This document shows positions 1 through 6,051 of a stretch of DNA of 64,000 nt, one piece after another. Source of the DNA: Magnetospirillum sp. UT-4 (GTDB taxonomy: Bacteria > Pseudomonadota > Alphaproteobacteria > Rhodospirillales > Magnetospirillaceae); contig NZ_CACVCG010000046.1 of NCBI RefSeq assembly GCF_902729435.1, positions 124,001-188,000 of the forward strand, read 5' to 3'. Numbering within the stretch: the stretch's first letter is position 1; each line of letters begins with the position of its first letter. Below the pieces are notes generated by a model. It worked only from the letters and a program-made list of their open reading frames with translations, did not search any database and was not told the origin of the DNA. Made by a program: the position numbers and the translations under genes.

Positions 1-229
1 GCTCCGGCGCCACCGGCAGCAGCTCGAGGCCGCCCGGCAGGTCGTAGAGGCGTGGATCGTCCTCGATACGGCCGGCGCCGACCAGCAGGGCGATTTCCCA
101 GAAGGTGACGGCGCTGACGTGGCGGCGCGGCGCCCGGTCGATCAGGCGCCGCTCGGTCGCGGTCAGCCGCCCGGGGTCGGCGCGCAGCCAAAGCACCATG
201 TGGGTGTCGAGCAGGACGGCCTTGCTCAT
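1..229 (-). CDS. VapC-like PIN-domain toxin (partial, cut by window edge)
   Basis: The first 76 codons of a minus-strand gene that runs out of the window. The N-terminus carries the PIN-domain start LLDTHMVLWL with the first acidic metal ligand at D8, and a second acidic residue at E45 in FWEIALL. PIN toxins of this type are Mg-dependent RNases that cut tRNA or mRNA. The ATG overlaps the TGA of the upstream antitoxin by 4 bp (ATGA), so the two are translationally coupled. The catalytic C-terminal acidic residues lie outside the window, so integrity cannot be judged. Confidence 0.8.
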   Translation of the reverse strand, partial: MSKAVLLDTHMVLWLRADPGRLTATERRLIDRAPRRHVSAVTFWEIALLVGAGRIEDDPRLYDLPGGLELLPVAPE

Positions 230-453
230 TCGTCGCGCTCGAAGGCCACCAGCACCTCGCCGGGCAGCGACAGATCCTCGTCCAGGCGCAGGCCGGCGAG
301 ATCGCCATAGGCGACCGGATCGGCCGGCAGGTGGGTCAGGCGCGCCACCGGCCGGCCGTTGCGGGTGAGGACGATGTCCTCGCCAGCCTCGGCACGGGAC
401 ACCAGGGCGGCGAACTCGGCCTTGGCCTGGGCGATGGAGATTCGTGCGGTCAT
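226..453 (-). CDS. Phd/YefM-family antitoxin
   Basis: A 75-residue protein starting [14 protein letters not shown]. The pattern of an N-terminal beta strand, then a helix ([16 protein letters not shown]) and the signature [13 protein letters not shown] is that of the Phd/YefM DNA-binding fold. The acidic, flexible C-terminus ([19 protein letters not shown]) would bind the PIN toxin. A longer frame reaches 780, but the ATG at 453 gives the normal family length. The antitoxin precedes the toxin, the usual order. A small repeat cluster 17 bp upstream is a likely autoregulatory operator. Confidence 0.85.
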   Translation of the reverse strand: MTARISIAQAKAEFAALVSRAEAGEDIVLTRNGRPVARLTHLPADPVAYGDLAGLRLDEDLSLPGEVLVAFERDE

Positions 454-469
454 GGCTCTGGCCCTTTTT

Positions 470-495
470 GACCATTCATGGTCATTATGGTCATT
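470..495 (-). promoter_or_regulatory. Candidate operator of the Phd-type antitoxin operon
   Basis: An inverted repeat GACCAT-TC-ATGGTC (470-483) overlaps a tandem direct repeat of ATGGTCATT (478-486 and 487-495). It ends 17 bp upstream of the antitoxin start codon. Phd/YefM proteins repress their own operon by binding short palindromes at the promoter, so this is the expected place. Binding is inferred. Confidence 0.45.
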
Positions 496-604
496 GTTGT
501 GTCCGGATGCAATCACCGCCACCCCCGGCACCTTTCGCCGCGCCGGCCCCGGTGCTATCCTGCCGCCACATCTTGCGCAGCAACGCCGTGACAGGGGCAA
601 GGCT

Positions 605-1711
605 TTGACGGACGGGGGGATCGAGCGGGTCGAGTGCGCGGTTATCGGCGCCGGCGTGATCGGCCTTGCCGTGGCCCGCGCCCTGGCGCTGTCGGGCCGC
701 GAGGTGGTGGTGCTGGAGGCGGCGGGCGCCATCGGCAGCGGCATTTCCGCCCGCAATTCCGAGGTCATCCACGCCGGCATGTACTATCCGGCCGGCAGCC
801 TCAAGGCGCGGCTGTGCGTCGCCGGCAACCGCATGCTGCGGGACTACGCCGCGTCGCGCGGAATCGACTTCCGCATGGTCGGCAAGCTGATCGTCGCCAC
901 CGACGCCGCCGAGGAGGCGAAGCTGGCCGACATCCTGGAGAAGGGCCGGGTCAACGGCGTCGAGGGGCTGGCCGCCATCACCGCCGCCGAGGCCATGGCG
1001 ATGGAGCCGAACCTGTCCTGCACCGCGGCGCTGTGGTCGCCCGCCACCGGCATCGTCGACGCGCACGGCCTGATGCTGGCGCTGCAGGGCGAACTGGAGG
1101 CCCAGGGCGGTGCCGTCGCCCTGCACGCCCCGGTGACCGGCGGCCACGCCGGCGCCGACGGCATGGAGCTGGACATCGGCGGGCCGCACCCCCTGCGCCT
1201 GCAGGCCCGCCAGGTGGTGGTGGCGGCCGGGCTGGCCGCCTGCCCGGTGGCCCGTTCGCTGGGCCTCGCCGCCGTGCCGGCCGAGCGGCTGTGCAAGGGC
1301 AGCTACTTCACCCTATCCGGCCGGATGCCGTTCTCGCGGCTGGTCTATCCGGTGCCGGTGGCGGCCGGGCTGGGGGTGCATTACACCCTCGACCTCGGCG
1401 GCGGCGGGCGGTTCGGCCCCGACGTGGAATGGGTGGCGGCCGAGGATTACGCGGTCGACCCCGCCCGCGCCGAGTCCTTCTACGATGCCATCCGCCGCTA
1501 CTGGCCGGGCCTGCCCGACGCCGCCCTGGAGCCCGCCTATGCCGGCATCCGCCCCAAGATCAACGGCCCCGACCAGGCGGCCGCCGATTTCCGCGTCGCC
1601 GGCCCGGCCGAGCACGGCACGGCGGGCGTGGTCGCCCTTTACGGCATCGAATCGCCGGGGCTCACCGCCTGCCTGGCGCTGGCGGAGATGGTGAAGGAGA
1701 TGCTGGAATGA
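605..1711 (+). CDS. FAD-dependent oxidoreductase, L-2-hydroxyglutarate oxidase-like
   Basis: A 368-residue DAO-family flavoenzyme. The dinucleotide-binding motif GAGVIG lies at residues 15-20, followed by an acidic strand end (VVVLEA). The stretch [20 protein letters not shown] is typical of LhgO-type enzymes, which oxidise L-2-hydroxyglutarate to 2-oxoglutarate. The C-terminal [17 protein letters not shown] is the second FAD contact. The frame stays open upstream to 359, but that part overlaps the antitoxin. The chosen start is TTG at 605, behind an AGGGGCAAGG-like site. Substrate is inferred from family resemblance; a related 2-hydroxyacid or glycerol-3-phosphate-like oxidase is possible. 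Confidence 0.8.
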   Translation: MTDGGIERVECAVIGAGVIGLAVARALALSGREVVVLEAAGAIGSGISARNSEVIHAGMYYPAGSLKARLCVAGNRMLRDYAASRGIDFRMVGKLIVATDAAEEAKLADILEKGRVNGVEGLAAITAAEAMAMEPNLSCTAALWSPATGIVDAHGLMLALQGELEAQGGAVALHAPVTGGHAGADGMELDIGGPHPLRLQARQVVVAAGLAACPVARSLGLAAVPAERLCKGSYFTLSGRMPFSRLVYPVPVAAGLGVHYTLDLGGGGRFGPDVEWVAAEDYAVDPARAESFYDAIRRYWPGLPDAALEPAYAGIRPKINGPDQAAADFRVAGPAEHGTAGVVALYGIESPGLTACLALAEMVKEMLE

Positions 1712-1725
1712 ACCGGCTTCGCCCC

Positions 1726-2106
1726 TCAGCCGGTGCGGGCCAGGCGATCCCGCGCCGCTTCCGCCAGGAAGCCCGACACGTTGTTGGTGCGCGCCTCGAT
1801 GCGAGCCAGCAGCGCCTCGTCGATGGTGATGTTGATGCGCTTGGCCCGGCGCGCCAGGCGGACCCCGACCAGGGCCAGCCGCAAATGGCCAGCGTCGTCG
1901 GGCAGATCCTCGTACCGGCTCGGTCCGGGGACCGCCTCGCCGTCCTCGATCATGCCGTCGACATGGAACTGAAGGGCCTCGCGGGCGTTGAGCAACGCCT
2001 CCTCCACCGAGGCGCCCGCCGTCACGCAGCCGGGAAAATCGGGGAACCACACCCCGATGGGGCCATCCGGCCCGAACTCGACGACGACGAAATACTGCAC
2101 TTCCAT
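1726..2106 (-). CDS. hicB: HicB-family antitoxin
   Basis: A 126-residue two-domain antitoxin. Residues 1-60 have the HicB partial RNase-H-like fold (YFVVVEFGPDG, then VWFPDFPGCVTAGASVEEAL). Residues about 85-126 form a ribbon-helix-helix DNA-binding domain (KRINITIDEALLARIEA). Both domains look intact, so it should still bind DNA and repress its operon. The gene lies 12 bp downstream of a shortened hicA. Order hicA then hicB is usual. Confidence 0.87.
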   Translation of the reverse strand: MEVQYFVVVEFGPDGPIGVWFPDFPGCVTAGASVEEALLNAREALQFHVDGMIEDGEAVPGPSRYEDLPDDAGHLRLALVGVRLARRAKRINITIDEALLARIEARTNNVSGFLAEAARDRLARTG

Positions 2107-2118
2107 GGCTTGGCCTCG

Positions 2119-2235
2119 TCACGTCAATTTGATGCCGGGCCGCTCGGGATGCTTGAACTGGGCATGGGAGCCGCGCCGCGCGACCTCGACCCAGCCCTCG
2201 GCCTCAATGCGCCGGATCACCTCCCGGCTGTTCAT
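2119..2235 (-). pseudogene. hicA: HicA mRNA interferase, C-terminally truncated (38 aa)
   Basis: The reading frame begins MNSREVIRRIEAEGWVEVAR and contains the HicA catalytic-site motif GSHAQFKHP, with the histidine essential in the family. It ends at GIKLT followed by TGA. Normal HicA proteins are about 58-80 residues and continue with a VPHP-like turn, a third strand and a second helix. Those 20 or so codons are missing, and hicB begins 12 bp later, as if a clean deletion removed the 3' end. The short product would lack half of the dsRBD-like fold and is probably inactive. Confidence 0.7.
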
Positions 2236-2267
2236 CCGCCCGTTCCCCTCACGGTCAATCCGAGTAC

Positions 2268-2295
2268 ATTATACACACCGGCCCTCCCGGTTCAA
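2268..2295 (-). promoter_or_regulatory. Sigma70-type promoter of hicAB
   Basis: On the minus strand TTGAAC (2290-2295) and a perfect TATAAT (2268-2273) are separated by 16 bp. The hicA ATG lies 32 bp downstream. This is the clearest vegetative promoter seen in the window and stands out in GC-rich DNA. It sits just before the divergent gene starting at 2309. Confidence 0.6.
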
Positions 2296-2308
2296 GGTGA
2301 GTGTGGAT

Positions 2309-3550
2309 ATGATGTGTAGTCGCAATCGTCTGACCGGCCGCCTCGCCACCCTGCTGGTGCTGCTGCTTGCCGCCCTGCCCGCCCGGGCCATGGACAAGCC
2401 GCGGGACTGGGTGCCGCCGGCCCCCGAATCGGTGCCCAACCACCGCGAGCTGTGGCGCAAGGTGGTGATCGGGCTGGCCGAGTACGCCAAGACCCGACGA
2501 CCCGACTTCATCGTGCTGGTGCGGAACGGCGTCGAGCTGGCGGTGAAGGGCGAGCGCGAGGCCCGATGGGAGGACATCCAGGACCCCGCGGGGAGCACCT
2601 TCGAGAAGCGCCTGCCGCTGGGGGCGGTGTTCCGCCCCTACCTCAAGGTCATCGACGGCATGGTGGTGGACGGCCTCTACTGCAGCGACGATGCCTTCGG
2701 CAAGCCGCTGGCCGAGGCCATCAAGGACCGCCGCGAGTTGGACGCGATCATCGCCCGCGAGAAGGCCCGCGGCATCCAGCGCCCGCCGGTGCCGCAGCCG
2801 GTGGGTCCGTTCAGCATCGACCCGGCGGTCGAGCTGGCCCGCGCCGCTGAGGTGCGCCGCCAGATCGAGCGCGCCGAGCGCCAGCGCCGCCAGGTCTACG
2901 CCTTCGACGCCCTGCGCGCGGCCGGACGGTCCCTGTTCGCCATCGAATCCTGCCGCGACCAGAAGGCCGCCGGCGCCGCCTACAAGGACGCCGCCCGCGA
3001 CCGCGTGGTCGCCTTCGCCACCACGCAGGAGGCCGGCCTCGACCGCCTGCCCCCGGGACGGCCGTGGGGCGAGAACGCCGACCCGGTGGTTTCGGTCGGC
3101 ACCGTGCGCAACTGGCTGCCCATGCTGAAGGGCGACCGCTTCGGCAGCAAGGGCGAATGGGTGATCGCGCTGTCGAAGCAGAACCACGACATGCTGGTCA
3201 TCGACCCCACCTGGCGCGGCGCCGAGCCGCTGACCAAGGAGGAGGTGCTGCGCCTGAAGTACAAGAACCTGGGGGCGCCGCGCCCCGTGGTCGCCGCCCT
3301 GTCGCTGGGCAAGGCGGCAGACACCCGCTGGTACTGGCAGAAGGGCTGGGAGGCCGGCAATCCGCCCTTCCTGTTCGCCCCCGACAGCGACCAGCCGGGA
3401 CGCTTCATCACCGATGTCGATGACCCCAAATGGAAAGAGGCCCTGGGCAAGTTCCTGATCTGGATCATGGACCTGGGCTTCGACGGGGTGATGTTCGACG
3501 ACCTCGATACCTATTTATGGTTCGAGGAGCTGATGCCCCTGGACGGCTGA
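2309..3550 (+). CDS. Exported GH114/TIM-barrel-like protein of unknown substrate
   Basis: A 413-residue protein with a cleavable signal peptide (basic start MMCSRNRLTGR, hydrophobic core LATLLVLLLAALP, AMA-type site near residue 28). Mature segments such as YLKVIDGMVVDGLYC and the C-terminal MDLGFDGVMFDDLDTY resemble the strand-end acidic motifs of GH114-like alpha-1,4-polygalactosaminidase/TIM-barrel proteins. A basic helical insert (about residues 170-215, rich in AEVRRQIERAERQRR) interrupts the barrel-like sequence. An AAGGTGAG site precedes the ATG. It lies 2 bp before the next gene, so the two may be co-transcribed. Enzymatic activity is inferred only. Confidence 0.55.
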   Translation: MMCSRNRLTGRLATLLVLLLAALPARAMDKPRDWVPPAPESVPNHRELWRKVVIGLAEYAKTRRPDFIVLVRNGVELAVKGEREARWEDIQDPAGSTFEKRLPLGAVFRPYLKVIDGMVVDGLYCSDDAFGKPLAEAIKDRRELDAIIAREKARGIQRPPVPQPVGPFSIDPAVELARAAEVRRQIERAERQRRQVYAFDALRAAGRSLFAIESCRDQKAAGAAYKDAARDRVVAFATTQEAGLDRLPPGRPWGENADPVVSVGTVRNWLPMLKGDRFGSKGEWVIALSKQNHDMLVIDPTWRGAEPLTKEEVLRLKYKNLGAPRPVVAALSLGKAADTRWYWQKGWEAGNPPFLFAPDSDQPGRFITDVDDPKWKEALGKFLIWIMDLGFDGVMFDDLDTYLWFEELMPLDG

Positions 3551-3552
3551 CC

Positions 3553-5205
3553 ATGCTGAAAGCGGCGAAAAGCTACGAGGAAGCCTGCCGGACCTTCCGC
3601 TGGCGCATCCCCGAACGCTACAATCTGGCCTTCGACGTCTGCGACCGCCAGACCATGGGCGGCGCCGACGGCCACCGCACCGCGCTGATCGTCGAGAGCG
3701 CCGCCGGCACGGTGGAGCGCTACACCTTCCACGTCCTGCGCCTGCTGTCGAACCGCCTGGCCAACGTGCTGGCGGCGCGCGGCGTGCGGCCGGGCGACCG
3801 GGTGGTGGTGTCGTTCCCGCCCTCGGTGGAGGCGGCGGTGGCGCTGCTGGCGGTGCTCAAGATGGGGGCGGTGGCGGTGCCGGTGCCGCCCGGCCTGGGC
3901 GAGGAGCCGCTGTGCTGGCGCCTGGCGAATGCGGTGGCGCGGGCCGCCCTGGCCTCGCCCGACGCGGCGCGGCGGGTGCTGGCCGCCGGCGAGGTGGTGC
4001 CGGGGCCAGACCTGGTTCTGGCGCCGGGCGAGGCGCCGCCCGGCTGCGACGAGATGTGGGGCGCCATGCAGGCGGCCTCGGACGCCTTCTCGCCCGCTTT
4101 GTGCGCCGCCGAGGACCCGGCCTTCCTGTTCCACCCCAGTGCGGCCGGCGGACGGCCGCCGGGGGTGCTGCACGCCCATCGCGCCCTGCCCGGCTGCCTG
4201 CCGGCGGTGGAGTTCGCGCTGGATTTCTTCGCCCAGCCCGGCGACGTGTTCTGGACCTCGGCCGAGTGGATGAGCTACGAGGCCCTGCTGTGGGCGCTGC
4301 TGCCGGCCTGGCACCACGGGGTGCCGGTGGTCGCGGGTCCATTGGTGGCTGGGCCGTCGGACTCCGACCCGGCCCGGGCGCTGGCGCTGATGGCCCGGCA
4401 CGGGGTGCGGGCGGCATGGCTGCCCGGGCACGACCTCGCCCGCCTGACCGCCGCCGCCGCCACCGCCCCCCATCCGCAATTGCGCGCCCTGGCCAGCGGA
4501 CCGGTGCCCATCGACGACGATCTGCGGGACTCGGCGCGGCGCGCCTTCGGCACCGTTCCCAACACGGTGTGGGGCAGCGTCGAATGCGGCGCGGCGGCGG
4601 CCGGCAATGCCCAGGTGATGGAAGCCCGCGCCGGCTCGCCCGGGCGCGCCGCGCCGGGTGTGGTGGTGGAAGCCGCCGACCCGGAGACCGGCCGCGTCCT
4701 GCCGGCGGGTCAGCCGGGAATCCTGGCGCTGGCACCGAACACCCCCGGCGCCTGCCTGGGGCGCTGGAACGGCGCCGCCGGGCCGTGGCTACCCTCCGGC
4801 TGGGTGGACAGCGGCGTCACCGGCAGCCGCGACCTCGACGGCTATCTGTGGCCGGCGGCCGAGACGCTGGCGCCCGGCACCGTCCGCGTCGATGGCGCCC
4901 AGGTGGTGCTGGCAGAGGTGGAGGCCGCGCTCGCCACCCACCCGCTGGTCGCCGAAGCGGCGGTGACGGTGGTCGGTGGCCAGTTGAAGGCGTTCGTGGC
5001 GCCGCGGCCGGGGACCAGCGGCGACGCCGATTTCGCCCGCGCGCTGCAGAGCCTGGTGGCGACCCGGCGCGGGGCCGGCGAAGTGCCGAGACGGGTGGAA
5101 TTCGTCGCGGCGCTGCCGCGCGGCGATAACGGGCTCGATCGCGAGGCGTTGAAAAGCCGCGCCGTCCGCCTCGACGCCCCCGACCCCGAGGACCGGATCC
5201 GGTAG
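3553..5205 (+). CDS. Acyl-CoA synthetase-like protein with degenerate catalytic motifs
   Basis: A 550-residue member of the AMP-dependent synthetase (ANL) fold, aligning end to end with medium-chain acyl-CoA ligases (RPGDRVVVSFPPSVE, VLKMGAVAVPV, VWGSVECG). The active-site motifs are broken. The P-loop, normally like YTSGTTGxPKG, reads FHPSAAGGRPPG. The TGD motif is SGV in GWVDSGVTG. The hinge GRxDDxI is absent. The A10 lysine of PRTxSGK is leucine in PRGDNGLDREAL. No frameshift or stop is present, so the frame is maintained. It may be a pseudoenzyme that binds acyl or nucleotide ligands without adenylating. It follows the exported protein by 2 bp. Confidence 0.75.
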   Translation: MLKAAKSYEEACRTFRWRIPERYNLAFDVCDRQTMGGADGHRTALIVESAAGTVERYTFHVLRLLSNRLANVLAARGVRPGDRVVVSFPPSVEAAVALLAVLKMGAVAVPVPPGLGEEPLCWRLANAVARAALASPDAARRVLAAGEVVPGPDLVLAPGEAPPGCDEMWGAMQAASDAFSPALCAAEDPAFLFHPSAAGGRPPGVLHAHRALPGCLPAVEFALDFFAQPGDVFWTSAEWMSYEALLWALLPAWHHGVPVVAGPLVAGPSDSDPARALALMARHGVRAAWLPGHDLARLTAAAATAPHPQLRALASGPVPIDDDLRDSARRAFGTVPNTVWGSVECGAAAAGNAQVMEARAGSPGRAAPGVVVEAADPETGRVLPAGQPGILALAPNTPGACLGRWNGAAGPWLPSGWVDSGVTGSRDLDGYLWPAAETLAPGTVRVDGAQVVLAEVEAALATHPLVAEAAVTVVGGQLKAFVAPRPGTSGDADFARALQSLVATRRGAGEVPRRVEFVAALPRGDNGLDREALKSRAVRLDAPDPEDRIR

Positions 5206-5209
5206 GCGA

Positions 5210-5485
5210 TTACCTGCGGCGCGGCGGCGGCCGGCGGGCCGGGCCGGGGCCGGTCGAAGCCCGCTCGTCCTTGTGGCGGAAATTGATGCGCGCCTTGGTC
5301 AGGTCGTAGGGGGTCATCTCGACGGTGACGCGGTCGCCGGCCAGGATGCGGATGCGGTTCTTCTTCATGCGCCCGGCGGCATAGGCCATCACCTCATGGC
5401 CGGTATCCAGCTGGACGCGGAAGCGCGCATCGGGCAGCACCTCGCTGACCACGCCGTCGAATTCGATCAGATCTTCCTTGGCCAT
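5210..5485 (-). CDS. infA: Translation initiation factor IF-1
   Basis: A 91-residue S1/OB-fold protein starting [13 protein letters not shown]. The family core runs to residue 72 ([21 protein letters not shown]), then a basic Pro/Arg-rich tail ends PPPRRR. IF-1 binds the 30S A site during initiation with IF-2 and IF-3. The start at 5485 is fixed by a GGAGGG site and the MAKED family start; an upstream in-frame ATG would add an unlikely leader. Upstream lies a twin-hairpin repeat rather than an operon partner. The gene is convergent with the acyl-CoA-synthetase-like gene. Confidence 0.95.
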   Translation of the reverse strand: MAKEDLIEFDGVVSEVLPDARFRVQLDTGHEVMAYAAGRMKKNRIRILAGDRVTVEMTPYDLTKARINFRHKDERASTGPGPARRPPPRRR

Positions 5486-5499
5486 GCGGCCCTCCGGGC

Positions 5500-5636
5500 T
5501 AGAGCCGATGGCATCGCCCCGGCGCACGGAATGCACCGGGCCGATGCCTGAATCGCACTCTAATTCTTTGACTTAGAGGCGGATTCAGCTGACGGATCGG
5601 ATCGCCATGCGAGTCGATCCGTCAGCATCCGGCTCT
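5500..5636. repeat. Twin-hairpin intergenic repeat, copy A
   Basis: Two hairpins in tandem. H1 (5500-5562) opens TAGAGCCGAT and closes ATCGCACTCTA, with inner arms 5510-5526 and 5532-5548 pairing at 15 of 17 bases. H2 (5576-5636) opens AGAGGCGGAT and closes ATCCGGCTCT, with inner arm GCTGACGGATCG pairing with CGATCCGTCAGC. The same outer motifs and order occur in copy B (57625-57760), where inner arms have a different sequence. It lies in the infA leader and downstream of the cold-shock gene. Confidence 0.75.
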
Positions 5637-5640
5637 GGAA

Positions 5641-5664
5641 CCGGGCGGCGGGGCCGCCGCCCGG
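5641..5664 (-). terminator. GC-rich hairpin after the cold-shock gene
   Basis: A perfect 11-bp stem (5641-5651 with 5654-5664) around a 2-bp centre, starting 15 bp past the csp stop codon on the minus strand. No U-tract follows, so it may stabilise the 3' end or act as a weak terminator. Confidence 0.45.
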
Positions 5665-5679
5665 GATGCGATGCGGCGT

Positions 5680-5886
5680 CTACTCCGCCCGGAGGTTGAC
5701 CGCCGACATCTTGCCGGTGCGGCCGCGCTCCAGTTCGAAGGACAGCTTCTGCCCCTCGGCCAGGTTGGACAGGCCGGCGCGCTCGACCGCCGAGACGTGC
5801 ACGAACACGTCGGCCGAGCCGTCATCCGGCTTGATGAACCCGTAACCCTTGATGCTATTGAACCATTTCACGGTGCCAGTGGTCAT
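5680..5886 (-). CDS. Cold-shock-domain protein (CspA family)
   Basis: A 68-residue single cold-shock domain starting [18 protein letters not shown]. The RNP1-like motif KGYGFI and RNP2-like motif VFVHVSAV give the nucleic-acid-binding face; length equals the family norm. These proteins bind single-stranded RNA/DNA and melt RNA secondary structure. The start at 5886 follows a GGAGGG site by 4 bp; an upstream ATG at 5898 would overlap that site. A perfect hairpin lies in the leader. Confidence 0.95.
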   Translation of the reverse strand: MTTGTVKWFNSIKGYGFIKPDDGSADVFVHVSAVERAGLSNLAEGQKLSFELERGRTGKMSAVNLRAE

Positions 5887-5914
5887 GTGACCCTCCAATA
5901 AGGCAGGCGTAGCC

Positions 5915-5933
5915 CTCGCGCGACGTGCGCGAG
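5915..5933 (-). promoter_or_regulatory. Hairpin in the leader of the cold-shock gene
   Basis: A perfect 7-bp inverted repeat, CTCGCGC (5915-5921) and GCGCGAG (5927-5933), sits 29-47 bp upstream of the csp start codon. Structured leaders govern temperature-dependent translation of csp mRNAs in other bacteria. A role here is inferred from position only. The rest of 5887-6051 holds no gene. Confidence 0.3.
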
Positions 5934-6051
5934 CGCATCAAACTCAGAACTGGGGGGATGCCAAGTAATGCGCCATGACGACGCGACCGTGGGAAACGCC
6001 CAACGAATTCGATGGCAAACATATAGGACGTCAGGCGCTCCGGATCAAGGA

